Counted from the stretch's first letter, positions 18,170 to 28,823 are shown. The stretch: DNA of 64,000 nucleotides from Sphingomonas sp. ATCC 31555 (GCF_000282895.1 NZ_ALBQ01000018.1:1-64000), one strand, 5' to 3'. The notes: a model not told the origin generated them from the letters alone. Numbers and translations are program-made.

Positions 18170-18951
18170 CGCGGTTCAGGCTTCGCCGGACGGGTGGTGG
18201 TAGCGGCGGGGCGCGCCGCCGGGACGCTGCCCGCAGGTGCGGCGGCACCCGGCGCGGCGGCGGCGCCCTGTTGCTGCTGCTGCTGCGCGCGCATCGCCGC
18301 CATCTGGTAGGCGCGGCGCTTCAGTTCGTTCACCTGCTGCTGGAACTGCACGGTCCGCTGCTGCGGCTGCCAATTGGCTGGCGGGGTGATCGCAACCGTC
18401 GGCGTCTTGTCCAACTCAGCAACCATGGCGTCGCTGATGTCGACCGCATCCGGTGCGTACACAATCGCTTCCGGCTGCAGGATCACGTTGATCTTGCGGG
18501 CGTTCACCACGCCGATCTGCGCGGCATCGTACAGCTGCAGGATCTTCTCGAACGCGAACAGCTCCGCCAGGATCGACGGCATCTGCAGTTTCTGAATCTC
18601 TTCATTCGCCTGCGTCTGCAGGGTCATGAGCTGGGTGTAGTTCGGATCCTTGCGGGCAGAGGCTGCCTGCTCCTCGGCTTCCGAAACCTGGCCGTCCTTG
18701 TTCGTGTCGATCGTGGTCAGCAACGGACGCGCGTCGGTCTGGAACTTGGTCTGGCGGGCCTGGATCTGATCGCGCACCGGCTTGTAAGTGGTATCGAGCT
18801 GCGTCTCGGCGGTGGTGAACGCCTTGGAGCGGGTGATCACTTCCATCTGATTGACGGTGGCAATGCCGGCGACCTGGGCCGATGCCGGGAGCGCGGCGAT
18901 CATCGCCGCCGAGGCAGCCAACGTCGCCGCGAATACACGGTGCTTCATCAT
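18166..18951 (-). CDS. OmpH/Skp-family periplasmic chaperone with an EF-hand loop
   Basis: A 261-residue secreted protein. The signal peptide (about 1-26, ASAQ) is followed by an OmpH/Skp region ([16 protein letters not shown], then helices to about residue 225), and a tail of glutamines, alanines and prolines. Skp chaperones bind unfolded outer membrane proteins for BamA. It is longer than usual Skp (about 160 residues). Residues 82-93 form a textbook EF-hand loop ([12 protein letters not shown]) in the helical arm region. A second ATG lies one codon in. Its start overlaps the bamA stop as TAATG. Confidence 0.85.
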   Translation of the reverse strand: MMKHRVFAATLAASAAMIAALPASAQVAGIATVNQMEVITRSKAFTTAETQLDTTYKPVRDQIQARQTKFQTDARPLLTTIDTNKDGQVSEAEEQAASARKDPNYTQLMTLQTQANEEIQKLQMPSILAELFAFEKILQLYDAAQIGVVNARKINVILQPEAIVYAPDAVDISDAMVAELDKTPTVAITPPANWQPQQRTVQFQQQVNELKRRAYQMAAMRAQQQQQQGAAAAPGAAAPAGSVPAARPAATTTRPAKPEPR

Positions 18952-21686
18952 TAGAACTGGGTCCCTACGTTGAAAGTAACAAGCTTCTTGTCGTCGCCCG
19001 GCTGGCTGAGCAGTGCTTTGGCGATGTCAATACGCAACGGGCCGAACGGCGAATTCCAGTTGACCCCGAAGCCGATCGAAATGCGCGGCCTGGCCGTGCT
19101 GCCACGGAATACCTCGTAAAATGGTGCAGTCGAGTTGAGCGCGCGGGTGTTGACCGAGGTGCCCAAGCAAGGATCGCCGGCCGACGCAGCGTAACCGATC
19201 GTACACCGGGTGACCTGACCTTGATAGGTCCCGGTCGTGACCTGGTACAGCGGAGTACCGTCGGTATCGTTGAGCGGGGGCTGCAGATAGGTCGGCGACC
19301 CATCGGTGTTGTACAAGAGCTTCCCGCTGGAATCCGTGGCTTGAATGAAGAAATTGTTGATCGTCGGCTTGCGGATCGAGAACAGCGAACCCGCCATGAT
19401 GTAGACCGACGGTCGCAGGCCGAGCTCCGCTGCACCCGATCCCAGCGGGAGCTCGAGTTCGGCCTTGGTGAGGTAGTAAGCCTTGCCGCCCAGCGCGTCG
19501 TCGACGAACTGGTCGCGCGCGCTGTTCAGCACCTGTGTGCCGCTCGCCGCATCTCCCGTATAGAAGAAGCGCTGAACACGCGGGCCGACGCCCCGGATGT
19601 CAAACCCACGGAACTGCGGTTCGCCCAAATAGAAGCGGTCGATAATGCGGACTTCGGAGCCGTCGAGGCTCTTGATCACGCCGCCCTCGCCGCTCAGCGA
19701 GAAGACGAAGCCGCTACCCAACCCCCAATACTTATCCGCATTCGCCTTCCCGCGGATGTAGCGGACATTGCCGCCCAGACCGGCCACGTCCACTCCCAAC
19801 GACACGCGCTGGCCGCGGGTGGGACGCAGGCGACTGTTGAGACTGTCATAGATCATCGACACGCCCACCAGCGAGGTCAGTCGGTTGCCGACGGAGTCAC
19901 AAAAGTAGCGGCCTGCCCGGATCGGGTCGCACTGACCGTTCGTGTAGAACTGCGCTTCGTCCAGCGTCACATCGTCCTTCGACAGATAGTAACGGCCTGA
20001 CAGCGTCCAGTATTCAGTGAGCGGCAGGCCCGCCACGAGCTGGAAACCCGTCGAAATTTGCCGATAGGTCGTGTTGCGCGTGTTATTTTGCAGGAAGTTG
20101 AAGCTGTTGTAGTCGCGACGGAAAACCGTACCGCCCAGGGCGATATTGCTATCGAACAGATAGGGCTCGGTGAAGCCGAGCTCAACCGACTTCGAATAGC
20201 TGGAATAATCAGCGGAAATGCTGACGGTCTGCCCCATGCCGCGGAAGTTGCGTTGGCGGATCGAAGCCTGCAGGATGAAGCGCTCGAGGCTGGAGAAGCC
20301 GGCGGAAAGCGTCAGTTCGCCGTTCGGCCGCTCTTCGACGTTGGCGCCGAGCACGATGCGGTCGGGCGACGAGCCTTCGTTGCGCTCGATCTCGAACTTG
20401 TCCTGGAAATAGCCGAGACTGTTGATGCGGTCCTGCGATCGCTTGACCAAGAAGGTGTTGAAAGCATCACCTTCCGCAACACGCATTTCGCGACGGATCA
20501 CCTTGTCCTGCGTCTGGCGGTTGCCGGTAATGTCTACGCGTTCGACATAAGTCCGGTTCGCCTCGCCGATGTGGAAGTTCATCGACATCGTCAACGCATC
20601 CTTGTTGCGCTGAAAATCCGGACGAACATCTGCAAAGGCATAGCCGAACAGACCGGCGGTTTCGCTCAGCTGTTCAACCGTGTCTTCCACGGCCTTGGCA
20701 TCATACCATTGGCCTTCCTTGATCGGCAGCGCCGCAGCCAGCTTCTTGTCGTCGAAATCGCGGATCGCGCTGTCGACCGTCACGGGGCCGAATTTGTAGC
20801 GGGGACCTTCCTCCACCACATAGGTGATGATGAAGTCCTTCTTGTCCGGCGTCAGCTCGGCTACGGCCGAGATCACCCGGAAATCGGCATAGCCTTGGGT
20901 CAGGTAGAATTGGCGGAGCTTCATCTGGTCATATGCCAGACGGTCCTGGTCATACGAGGTATTGGAGCTGAGCAGATGCGTCAGACTGGCCACCTTGGTG
21001 GCCATCTGCCCGCGCAGCTTCTTGTCCGAAAATACGTCGTTGCCGATGATATTGATCTGGCGGACCTTGGACTTCGGGCCCTCATGGATTTCGAAGATCA
21101 CGTCGACGCGGTTCTGGTCAAGACTGACCATTTTCGGCTCGATGCGCGCCGCGAAGCGACCCTGGCGCCGATATAGTTCGACGATGCGCGCGATGTCGGC
21201 GCGCACGGCCGTTCGCGTAAATATCTGACGCGGCCGAAGCTTGATCTCTTTGTCGATCTTGTCCTGCTTCAGCCGCTTGTTGCCTTCAAACACGACGCGG
21301 TTGATCACCGGGTTCTCGCGAATGCGGATCACCAGGTTGCCACTCTCGACACCTTCGATCGCCACATCGGCGAGAAGGTCCGACGACAAAAGGTCCTTGA
21401 TCGCCTGGTCGACGGTTTCGTTGGTATAGCTGTCGCCAACCCGTAGCCGCGTGTAGCTGAGCACCGTCTCAGGCTCGATGCGCTGCGATCCTTCGACCCG
21501 CAACGACTTGATCGTTCGCGCCACTGCCGGCGTGGCGGCGGGCGCGGGCGTGACCGGAGCGGCGGGCGCCGGCTGCGGTGCGGTCTGCGCACACGCCGGG
21601 CTCACCAGCCCCGACAGGATCGTACCTGCCAACAGCGTCGCCGTCGCCCGCGCGCCTAAATTGCTTGCCTTAATCGCAGTCACCAT
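18951..21686 (-). CDS. bamA: outer membrane protein assembly factor BamA
   Basis: A 911-residue Omp85-family protein, the core of the BAM complex that inserts beta-barrel proteins into the outer membrane. A signal peptide (residues 1-33, ending ACAQ) is followed by a short Ala/Pro linker and five POTRA domains (about 55-430). A C-terminal 16-strand barrel follows, with an IRGKANADKYWGLG segment, the FRGFDIRGVGPR lid-lock-like motif and the end RIDIAKALL...FNVGTQF with a terminal phenylalanine. The ATG at 21686 follows GGGG; a TTG 27 bases upstream is the alternative. It lies between rseP and ompH. Confidence 0.95.
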   Translation of the reverse strand: MVTAIKASNLGARATATLLAGTILSGLVSPACAQTAPQPAPAAPVTPAPAATPAVARTIKSLRVEGSQRIEPETVLSYTRLRVGDSYTNETVDQAIKDLLSSDLLADVAIEGVESGNLVIRIRENPVINRVVFEGNKRLKQDKIDKEIKLRPRQIFTRTAVRADIARIVELYRRQGRFAARIEPKMVSLDQNRVDVIFEIHEGPKSKVRQINIIGNDVFSDKKLRGQMATKVASLTHLLSSNTSYDQDRLAYDQMKLRQFYLTQGYADFRVISAVAELTPDKKDFIITYVVEEGPRYKFGPVTVDSAIRDFDDKKLAAALPIKEGQWYDAKAVEDTVEQLSETAGLFGYAFADVRPDFQRNKDALTMSMNFHIGEANRTYVERVDITGNRQTQDKVIRREMRVAEGDAFNTFLVKRSQDRINSLGYFQDKFEIERNEGSSPDRIVLGANVEERPNGELTLSAGFSSLERFILQASIRQRNFRGMGQTVSISADYSSYSKSVELGFTEPYLFDSNIALGGTVFRRDYNSFNFLQNNTRNTTYRQISTGFQLVAGLPLTEYWTLSGRYYLSKDDVTLDEAQFYTNGQCDPIRAGRYFCDSVGNRLTSLVGVSMIYDSLNSRLRPTRGQRVSLGVDVAGLGGNVRYIRGKANADKYWGLGSGFVFSLSGEGGVIKSLDGSEVRIIDRFYLGEPQFRGFDIRGVGPRVQRFFYTGDAASGTQVLNSARDQFVDDALGGKAYYLTKAELELPLGSGAAELGLRPSVYIMAGSLFSIRKPTINNFFIQATDSSGKLLYNTDGSPTYLQPPLNDTDGTPLYQVTTGTYQGQVTRCTIGYAASAGDPCLGTSVNTRALNSTAPFYEVFRGSTARPRISIGFGVNWNSPFGPLRIDIAKALLSQPGDDKKLVTFNVGTQF

Positions 21687-21756
21687 CCCACCCCAGTCGG
21701 AATCCAAATTCAATGTAAGTTCGCGCGGAGCATCAAGCCGCCCTGCCCGAACCCCT

Positions 21757-22890
21757 TTAGCCGATCAAGCCGGCGAGATTTTTCCACACACCGAAAGCGC
21801 CCAAATCATTGAGTGTAACGAACAGCATGAGCGCGAGGATCGCAATCAGGCCGCCGCGAAACGCCCATTCCATCACATACGGCTCCACCGGGCGCCGGCG
21901 TACCGCTTCGACTGCGTAGAACAAGAGATGACCACCATCCAGCACCGGGACTGGCAACAGGTTGATGAATCCGAGATTAATGGAGACGAGCGCAATCAGG
22001 AACGCGAATTCGATCGGCCCCAAAGACAATCGTTCGCCCGAAACCTGCGCGATCTTGAGTGGGCCACCCAGCTCGGAAACGGAGCGACGGCCCGTGAGGA
22101 TCTGCCCCAGGCCATCCACCGTCATTCGCACGATATCTGCGGTACTGCGCAGGCCCACCAAGGGCGCTTCCAGCACGCTCACCGGCACCTGCACCGATTG
22201 CGCGGCACCGATACCGAGCTGCCCGATGCGGAATTCATTGCCGAATCGGTCGCGCTCAAGGCGCGTGCCGATCACTGCATCGAGGCTTCGCGTCGCGCCG
22301 CCGCGAACCAGTTCGATGCGAACGGGCTCGTTGGGCCGCAGCTGGGTATATTGCACCATATCGGTGTAGGTCGCGACCGGACGCCCACCCAGCGCCACGA
22401 TGCGATCGCCGGGCTGCAATCCGGCCATCGCGGCCGGACTGCCGGGCACAACCGAGCCGACGACCGACGGCGTCCGGTTCTGCCCGAACAGCATTGCGAA
22501 GGCAGACAAGATCACGATGGCGACGAGGAAGTTAGCGATTGGCCCGGCCGCGACGATGATTGCACGTTGCCAGAGCGGCTTGGCCTGGAAGGTCTGCGCC
22601 CGTTCGCGCGCCGGCAGTTGTAGCCATTCGGGCGACGGCTGGCTTGCAGGGTTCATGTCGCCGGCGAACCGCACATAACCGCCGAGCGGCAGCCAGCCAA
22701 ACTTCCAGCGGGTACCGCGGCGATCAGTGATGCCGGCAACTTCCCGCCCGAACCCGATGGAGAATTCCTCGGCCTTCACGCCAAAGGCGCGGCCGGCCAG
22801 ATAGTGGCCCAACTCGTGCAGAAAAACGAGCGGCCCGATCACCAGCGCGAACGCTAGAACGGTGAACAGGAAGCCGGGTGTCTGGATCAA
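21757..22890 (-). CDS. rseP: RIP metalloprotease RseP/MmpA family
   Basis: Inner-membrane site-2 protease of 377 residues. The HELGH zinc motif lies in the first helix (H25, E26, H29). A PDZ domain occupies about 125-210 (PGSPAAMAGLQPGDRI). The third metal ligand is in LLPVPVLDGGHLL near residue 320. The family cuts anti-sigma factors or membrane proteins within the bilayer; Caulobacter MmpA in the same gene context degrades a polarity factor. The TTG start overlaps the dxr stop as TTGA. Confidence 0.92.
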   Translation of the reverse strand: MIQTPGFLFTVLAFALVIGPLVFLHELGHYLAGRAFGVKAEEFSIGFGREVAGITDRRGTRWKFGWLPLGGYVRFAGDMNPASQPSPEWLQLPARERAQTFQAKPLWQRAIIVAAGPIANFLVAIVILSAFAMLFGQNRTPSVVGSVVPGSPAAMAGLQPGDRIVALGGRPVATYTDMVQYTQLRPNEPVRIELVRGGATRSLDAVIGTRLERDRFGNEFRIGQLGIGAAQSVQVPVSVLEAPLVGLRSTADIVRMTVDGLGQILTGRRSVSELGGPLKIAQVSGERLSLGPIEFAFLIALVSINLGFINLLPVPVLDGGHLLFYAVEAVRRRPVEPYVMEWAFRGGLIAILALMLFVTLNDLGAFGVWKNLAGLIG

Positions 22891-24047
22891 GCGACGCAGT
22901 CCTTCACTCGCTCAACCGCGTAACGCCGCGCCTCCGCATCGATCGCCAATACGGCATCGAGCGTGTCGGGTGCAGCCGGGTCATAGCGCGTTAGCGTATC
23001 GGCAGAGATTGCGGCAATTTCAAGAAATCCGATCCGGCCAGCAAGAAAGGCGGCCACGGCGACTTCATTGGCGGCGTTGAGGATCGCGGGGCGCGCACCG
23101 CCGGCCTTCAGCGCGCTCATCGCAAGGGCAAGCGCCGGGAAGCGATCCAGGTCCGGATCTTCAAAGTCGAGCCGTCCGACGGCGGCAAGATCCAATGGCG
23201 CGCAGGCGGTCTCCATGCGATCGGGCCAGGCGAGCGCATAGGCGATCGGCGTGCGCATATCGGGCGTGCCAAGCTGCGCGAGCACCGATCCGTCCACATA
23301 TTCTACCATCGAATGCACCACCGACTGGGCGTGGACCAACACCGCCAGTTGCTCGGCCGCGACAGGAAACAGGTGGAACGCCTCGATCAGTTCGAGCCCC
23401 TTGTTCATCATCGTCGCCGAATCGACGGAGATCTTCGCGCCCATCGACCAATTGGGATGCGCCACCGCCTGTGCGGGGGTGATATCGCGCATCGCTTCCC
23501 TGGGCGTCGCGCGGAATGGGCCGCCGCTGGCCGTGAGGATGATTCGCCGGACGCCCTTGGGCGCCGTGCGATCAAGGCACTGGAACACTGCATTATGTTC
23601 CGAATCGACGGGCAACAGCGTAGCGCCGTGCGCGCGTGCCGCCGCCATCATCACCTCGCCCGCCGACACGAGCGATTCTTTATTTGCCAATGCCACCGTA
23701 CCGCCGGTTTCCAGCGCCGCCATGACCGGCTTCAGCCCGGCGGAACCGACGATCGCCGCCATCGTCCAATCGGCGCCCATCCGCGCGACGTCACACACCG
23801 CCTGGGCACCGCCCAGCGCTTGCACTCCGGTGCCCGCCAGTTGCTCCTTCAGTTTCGGCAGGCACGTCTGGTCGGCAACCACAGCATGGCGCGCGCGGGT
23901 GCGGATCGCGGCGGCGGCTAGCTTATCGACATCGCAATTCGCGGTTAGCGCCAAAACCTCGAAGGCGTGCGGATTGCGCTCGATCAGATCGAGCGTCGAC
24001 GTGCCCACCGATCCCGTCGCCCCAAGAACCGTGACGCGCTTCACCAC
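22887..24047 (-). CDS. dxr: 1-deoxy-D-xylulose-5-phosphate reductoisomerase
   Basis: A 386-residue NADPH enzyme of the MEP isoprenoid pathway that converts DXP to MEP. The N-terminal Rossmann motif VTVLGATGSVG, the substrate segment PVDSEHNAVFQCL with its metal-binding residues, ILTASGGPFR and NWSMGAKISVDSATMMNKGLE are all present. The start is one of two consecutive GTG codons; 24047 has GGGAG at a good distance (about seven bases). It overlaps the cdsA stop. The open frame extends 82 codons further up in the wrong reading of cdsA. Confidence 0.95.
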   Translation of the reverse strand: MVKRVTVLGATGSVGTSTLDLIERNPHAFEVLALTANCDVDKLAAAAIRTRARHAVVADQTCLPKLKEQLAGTGVQALGGAQAVCDVARMGADWTMAAIVGSAGLKPVMAALETGGTVALANKESLVSAGEVMMAAARAHGATLLPVDSEHNAVFQCLDRTAPKGVRRIILTASGGPFRATPREAMRDITPAQAVAHPNWSMGAKISVDSATMMNKGLELIEAFHLFPVAAEQLAVLVHAQSVVHSMVEYVDGSVLAQLGTPDMRTPIAYALAWPDRMETACAPLDLAAVGRLDFEDPDLDRFPALALAMSALKAGGARPAILNAANEVAVAAFLAGRIGFLEIAAISADTLTRYDPAAPDTLDAVLAIDAEARRYAVERVKDCVA

Positions 24048-24841
24048 CAGAAATCTCCCAGAACCACCTGATGATGGATCGCGAAAAACAGCACGGCGAC
24101 GGGGGCCGCAAATACAAGCCCGTCGAGCCGATCGAGAACGCCACCATGGCCCGGCAGCAGATTGCCGGAGTCCTTGACCCCCGCAACGCGCTTCAGATGG
24201 CTTTCGTACAAATCGCCGACCTGCGAGGCGACCGCAACGATGGGCGCAACCGCAACCAACCACCAGCCGATCGCCGAACCGGGCGCCAGCCAAGCAAATG
24301 CCGCCGAAAATCCAATCGACGCAATGAGGCCACCGATGAACCCTGCCCAGGTCTTGTTCGGACTGATATCGGGCGCCAGCTTGGGGCCACCGATCGCGCG
24401 GCCGGCGAAATAGGCGCCGCTATCGCACACCCACACCATTGCCATCGTCCAGAGCGTTGCGGCGAACCCCTGCGGATGCTCCCGGAGCAGCAACAAGGCG
24501 AGAACCGGCAGCCCGACATAGACCTGCCCCCATGCCAACTTGCTGTTGCGCGTGACGATGGCGACGAAGAAGAAGGCACCAAAGATCATGCCCAGCGCCA
24601 GAAAGCCGGGCCCTGCCGCCGCAGGACTGAGGATCGCGAGCGGCACGCTCAGCACATATTGTGAGAGCCGGCGCTTATCCTGATCACCCGCCAACAATAC
24701 CCATTCGCCGATCATCAGGATCGCCATCACAGCGACGACCAGCCAGAAGCCATATCCGCCAGCCCATAGTGCAGCGAGCGCCAAGCCCACCAGCGCCAGC
24801 CCGACTACGGCACGCTTGGGCAGATCAGAGTTTTTGCTCAC
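24041..24841 (-). CDS. cdsA: phosphatidate cytidylyltransferase
   Basis: A 266-residue polytopic inner membrane enzyme that makes CDP-diacylglycerol from phosphatidate and CTP. The CDS signature KRVAGVKDSGNLLPGHGG followed by LDRLDG is intact near the C-terminus, and about seven helices are seen. The GTG start overlaps the uppS stop as GTGA. Its product feeds the pssA/psd genes some 5 kb away. Confidence 0.94.
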   Translation of the reverse strand: MSKNSDLPKRAVVGLALVGLALAALWAGGYGFWLVVAVMAILMIGEWVLLAGDQDKRRLSQYVLSVPLAILSPAAAGPGFLALGMIFGAFFFVAIVTRNSKLAWGQVYVGLPVLALLLLREHPQGFAATLWTMAMVWVCDSGAYFAGRAIGGPKLAPDISPNKTWAGFIGGLIASIGFSAAFAWLAPGSAIGWWLVAVAPIVAVASQVGDLYESHLKRVAGVKDSGNLLPGHGGVLDRLDGLVFAAPVAVLFFAIHHQVVLGDFWW

Positions 24842-25572
24842 AGGCCGCCGAAACGCCGCTGGCGCCGCCCGAACTGCGCAAGCGCATCGGCGAGCGTCCG
24901 CTCATCGAAATCGGGCCAAAGCGTGTCGACGAACAGCAATTCGGCATAGGCTGCCTGCCACAGCAGGAAATTCGACAAGCGCTGTTCGCCCGAGGTGCGG
25001 ATCAGCAGATCGAGCGGCGGCAAGCCGGCGGTTTCCAATTCGCTCTCAAACCGGGCTTCGTCGATCGCGCTCGGATCCACCGTCCCCTCGCGCGACTGCT
25101 GGGCCAAGCGACGCGCTGCTGCAAGGATCTCTGCCTGAGCGCCGTAGTTCAACGCGATCACCAGCGTGGGCCCTGGATTGTTGGCGGTCTGCGCGATCGC
25201 GCCGTCGATCAGGGCAGCAAGATCCGGAGACAGCTGCCGCCAGTCACCGATGACGCGCAGCCGGACACCCTCTGACACTAGTTCGTCAAGCTCGCTGGCC
25301 AGGAACTGGCGCAGCAGCCCCATCAGCGCGCCGACCTCCTCCTCTGGACGACGCCAGTTTTCGGAGGAGAAAGCGTAGAGCGTCAGCACCTCGATGCCGA
25401 GCGTGCGGGCGGCCCGCGCTACCCGGCGCACCGCTTCGACGCCCTGGCGATGGCCCGCGATGCGCGGCAGCAGCCGCTTCTTCGCCCAGCGGCCATTGCC
25501 ATCCATGATGATCGCGACATGCCGGGGCGGCAGCACTTCACCGCCGGAGGCAGAGGCCAACTTAACGGCCAC
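24838..25572 (-). CDS. uppS: isoprenyl transferase (undecaprenyl diphosphate synthase)
   Basis: A 244-residue cis-prenyltransferase that builds the C55 lipid carrier for cell-wall precursors. IIMDGNGRWAKKR carries the catalytic aspartate D24. AFSSENWRRP and DLLIRTSGEQRLSNFLLWQAAYAEL are the family's other substrate motifs. The GTG start has AAGG a few bases upstream. It lies 42 bases after frr on the same strand. Confidence 0.94.
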   Translation of the reverse strand: MAVKLASASGGEVLPPRHVAIIMDGNGRWAKKRLLPRIAGHRQGVEAVRRVARAARTLGIEVLTLYAFSSENWRRPEEEVGALMGLLRQFLASELDELVSEGVRLRVIGDWRQLSPDLAALIDGAIAQTANNPGPTLVIALNYGAQAEILAAARRLAQQSREGTVDPSAIDEARFESELETAGLPPLDLLIRTSGEQRLSNFLLWQAAYAELLFVDTLWPDFDERTLADALAQFGRRQRRFGGL

Positions 25573-25614
25573 TGCGCCTTGCCTCGATCGCAGCCACAGA
25601 AATGCCGGGGCGGA

Positions 25615-26172
25615 TCACTTGCCCAGGATTTCCTTTTCCTTGGCAGCCGCCGCCGCATCGATATCGGCGATGGTAGCGTCGGTCAGCTTCTGGACCTCGG
25701 TTTCGTGCCGCTTGCGATCGTCTTCGCCGAACACGCCCTTCTTTTCGTCGGTCTTCAAATTGTCCATGCCGTCACGGCGCACGTTCCGCACGGCAATGCG
25801 GGCTTTCTCGGCATACTGATTGGCGAGCTTGGCGAGTTCCTTGCGGCGCTCCTCGGTGAGGTCGGGAATCGGCAGGCGCAGCGTCTGTCCGTCGACGATC
25901 GGGTTGAGACCGAGGCCGGCCGAACGGATCGCCTTGTCGACCGGGCCGACGTTCGACTTGTCCCACACCTGCACGGAAAGCATGCGCGGTTCAGGGACCG
26001 AGACAGTCGCTACCTGGGTGATGGGCATCTGCGCGCCATAAACCTCGACGGTCACCGGATCGAGCAGCGAAGTGGAAGCGCGGCCAGTACGAAGACCGAC
26101 GAGGTCACTCTTGAGCGATTCCACGGCGCCGGCCATGCGGCGCTCCAGGTCTGCTTTGTCGTAAGCGGCCAT
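25615..26172 (-). CDS. frr: ribosome recycling factor
   Basis: A 185-residue protein that, with EF-G, splits post-termination ribosomes. The full-length RRF pattern is visible: [18 protein letters not shown], then [19 protein letters not shown] and the helical C-terminus. The ATG at 26172 follows AAGGAG at eight bases. It lies 36 bases after pyrH. Confidence 0.96.
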   Translation of the reverse strand: MAAYDKADLERRMAGAVESLKSDLVGLRTGRASTSLLDPVTVEVYGAQMPITQVATVSVPEPRMLSVQVWDKSNVGPVDKAIRSAGLGLNPIVDGQTLRLPIPDLTEERRKELAKLANQYAEKARIAVRNVRRDGMDNLKTDEKKGVFGEDDRKRHETEVQKLTDATIADIDAAAAAKEKEILGK

Positions 26173-26208
26173 TTTCGGCTCTCCTTGTAAGATCCGTTGA
26201 GAAGAAAG

Positions 26209-26937
26209 TTATGCGGCGTTCGCGCTCTGGACGATGGTCGAGGTGCCCTCGCCCCGAAGCACTGAAGCGAGGTTCCCCTCGCCACGGATGTTGAAAACGA
26301 CGATCGGTATGTGATTGTCCCGGCACAGCGCCACCGCGGAAGCGTCCATCACCTTCAGATTATCGGCGAGAACCCGATCGTAGCTCAGCGTGTCATAGCG
26401 GGTCGCGGTCGGCACCTTCTTGGGATCGGCATCATACACGCCGTCGACCGAAGTGCCCTTGAACAAGGCATCGCAGTTCATTTCCGCTGCGCGCAGCGCG
26501 GCAGTAGTGTCCGTCGTAAAGAACGGCAGGCCGGTGCCCGCGGCGAACAGCACGACCCGGCCCTTCTCCATGTGCCGTTCGGCGCGGCGGCGGATATAGG
26601 GTTCGCACACGCTCGCCATCGGGATCGCCGACTGAACGCGGGTATCTACCCCAACCTTCTCCAGAGCATTTTGCATCGCCAGCGCGTTCATCACCGTGGC
26701 CAGCATACCCATATAGTCGGCGCTGGCGCGGTCGAAGCCCTGCGCCGCGCCGGCAAGGCCACGGAAGATATTGCCGCCACCAACTACCATGCAGATTTCC
26801 AGGCCGCTGTCCTTGGCCTCCTTCACTTCCAGCGCGACGCGCTCACAGGTTTCGGGATCGATGCCGAACTGGCCCTGACCCATCAGGACCTCCCCGGATA
26901 GTTTGAGAAGGATGCGACGGAAGCTCGGAGCGGTCAT
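26209..26937 (-). CDS. pyrH: UMP kinase
   Basis: A 242-residue amino-acid-kinase-fold enzyme converting UMP to [40 protein letters not shown] and GVYDADPKK are the family motifs. The ATG at 26937 with AGGA five bases upstream is preferred over a TTG 18 bases further up. It lies between tsf and frr in the standard order. Confidence 0.96.
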   Translation of the reverse strand: MTAPSFRRILLKLSGEVLMGQGQFGIDPETCERVALEVKEAKDSGLEICMVVGGGNIFRGLAGAAQGFDRASADYMGMLATVMNALAMQNALEKVGVDTRVQSAIPMASVCEPYIRRRAERHMEKGRVVLFAAGTGLPFFTTDTTAALRAAEMNCDALFKGTSVDGVYDADPKKVPTATRYDTLSYDRVLADNLKVMDASAVALCRDNHIPIVVFNIRGEGNLASVLRGEGTSTIVQSANAA

Positions 26938-27055
26938 GGAATTCCTGTTTGGCAAGCGGACAGCGAAGCGGCGCGGACCCTAGAGGAGCCGCGCCGCGCG
27001 AACAAGCGGAGATGCCGGGATACGCAGACGGCGCAGCGAGTCCCGGCGTCTTCGA

Positions 27056-27985
27056 TTACTTGGTGAGGCCGGCCGTCGCCGCCACTTCGGCAGCGAAGTC
27101 GCTCTCTTCCTTCTCGATGCCTTCGCCGAGCTGGAAGCGGACATAGTCCTTGAGGACGATTGCCGAACCCGCGTCCTTCGCAGCCTTCGCGACGACGTCG
27201 GCGACCGGTGTCTTGCCATCCATCACGAACAGCTGGCTGAGCAGCGCATTTTCCTTGGCGAACTTCTTCACCGCGCCATCGACCATCTTCTCGATGATTT
27301 CCGCGGGCTTGCCGCTCTCGGACGCCTTTTCGGCTGCGATCGCACGCTCACGCGCGAGCACGTCCTGATCCAGGCCGCTCTCGTCCAGCGCCAGCGGGAA
27401 GGCGGCAGCGATGTGCATCGCAAGCTGCTTGCCCAGCGGCTCGAGCACGTCGACACCGGCTTCCGATTCGAGCGCGACGAGCACGCCGATCTTCCCGAGG
27501 CCAGGCGCGGCTGCGTTATGGACGTACGGTATCACCGCGCCATTCGCGACTTCGACCTTCTTGGCGCGACGCAGCACCTGGTTCTCGCCGATCGTGGCGA
27601 TGTTGGCGGTCAGCGTCTCGTCAACGGTCTGGCCCGACGCCATCTTGGCAGCCTTGATCGCGGCGACATCATCACCGGTCTCCAGCGCCAGCGCCGTCGT
27701 TTCGCGGACGAAGTTCTGGAAGATCTCGTTCTTGGCGACGAAGTCGGTCTGCGAGTTCACCTCGACGGCAACGCCCTTGGTACCGGCAACGGCCAGGCCG
27801 ACCAGGCCTTCGGCGGCGGTGCGGCTCGACTTCTTGGCGGCAGCGGCGAGGCCCTTGGCGCGCAGCCAATCGGCAGCGGCTTCCATGTCACCGTTGGTTT
27901 CGGAGAGCGCCTTCTTGCAATCCATCATGCCGGCGCCGCTCTTTTCGCGGAGTTCCTTGACGGCGGCTGCAGTGATCTCGGCCAT
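27056..27985 (-). CDS. tsf: translation elongation factor Ts
   Basis: A 309-residue nucleotide exchange factor for EF-Tu. The N-terminal UBA-like part has [19 protein letters not shown], then [11 protein letters not shown] and the dimerisation region. It follows rpsB by 82 bases on the same strand, the universal rpsB-tsf pairing. Confidence 0.97.
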   Translation of the reverse strand: MAEITAAAVKELREKSGAGMMDCKKALSETNGDMEAAADWLRAKGLAAAAKKSSRTAAEGLVGLAVAGTKGVAVEVNSQTDFVAKNEIFQNFVRETTALALETGDDVAAIKAAKMASGQTVDETLTANIATIGENQVLRRAKKVEVANGAVIPYVHNAAAPGLGKIGVLVALESEAGVDVLEPLGKQLAMHIAAAFPLALDESGLDQDVLARERAIAAEKASESGKPAEIIEKMVDGAVKKFAKENALLSQLFVMDGKTPVADVVAKAAKDAGSAIVLKDYVRFQLGEGIEKEESDFAAEVAATAGLTK

Positions 27986-28067
27986 GTCTCTATTCCTCAG
28001 TTAAAAGTCGGGCGGAGCAGTGCGTGCGCCCTGCCCCGCCCCGATTACGGTTCGATGACGCGGGCGA

Positions 28068-28823
28068 TCAGCCTTCGACGGCTTCCTCGACCGGCGGCTG
28101 CTCGGCAGCACCGAAGTCATAGCCCTGCTGCATCAGCGCTTCGCGGCCGCCACGGGTCGCGGCGATGGCGATGGCTTCGCAGTAGAGGCGGATGGCGCGG
28201 CTGGCGTCGTCATTGCCCGGAACCGGGAATGCGATGCCGTCCGGCGAAACGTTCGAATCGAGCACGGCGACGACGGGGATGCCAAGGGTGTTGGCTTCCT
28301 TGATCGCCAGCTCTTCCTTGTTCGCGTCGATCACGAACATGATGTCGGGGATGCCGCCCATGTCGCGAATGCCGCCGAGCGAGAGCTCGAGCTTGTCACG
28401 CTCACGGGTGAGCTGCAGCACTTCCTTCTTGGTGAGGCCATGCGTGTCGCCCGACAGCTGCTCCTCGAGCGTCTTGAGGCGCTTGATCGAGTTGCTGATG
28501 GTCTTCCAGTTGGTGAGCATGCCGCCCAGCCAGCGGTGGTTGACGAAATGCTGGCCCGCACGACGCGCGGCCTCGGCGATCGGTTCCTGCGCCTGGCGCT
28601 TGGTGCCGACGAACAGCACCTTGCCGCCGGCGGCGACGGTGGAGCTGACGAACTCGAGCGCGCGGGCGAAGAGCGGAACGGTCTGCGACAGGTCGATGAT
28701 GTGAACGCCGTTGCGATCACCGAAGATGTAGGGCTTCATCTTCGGGTTCCAGCGATGGGTCTGGTGACCGAAGTGCGCGCCCGACTCGAGCAGCTGCTGC
28801 ATGGTGACGACAGGTGCCGCCAT
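28068..28823 (-). CDS. rpsB: 30S ribosomal protein S2
   Basis: A 251-residue ribosomal protein. [42 protein letters not shown] and [14 protein letters not shown] are diagnostic. The ATG at 28823 follows AAGGAG at eight bases; the open frame upstream is untranslated leader. It heads the long minus-strand operon. The 275-base region upstream also holds the two LexA-type boxes described separately. Confidence 0.97.
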   Translation of the reverse strand: MAAPVVTMQQLLESGAHFGHQTHRWNPKMKPYIFGDRNGVHIIDLSQTVPLFARALEFVSSTVAAGGKVLFVGTKRQAQEPIAEAARRAGQHFVNHRWLGGMLTNWKTISNSIKRLKTLEEQLSGDTHGLTKKEVLQLTRERDKLELSLGGIRDMGGIPDIMFVIDANKEELAIKEANTLGIPVVAVLDSNVSPDGIAFPVPGNDDASRAIRLYCEAIAIAATRGGREALMQQGYDFGAAEQPPVEEAVEG

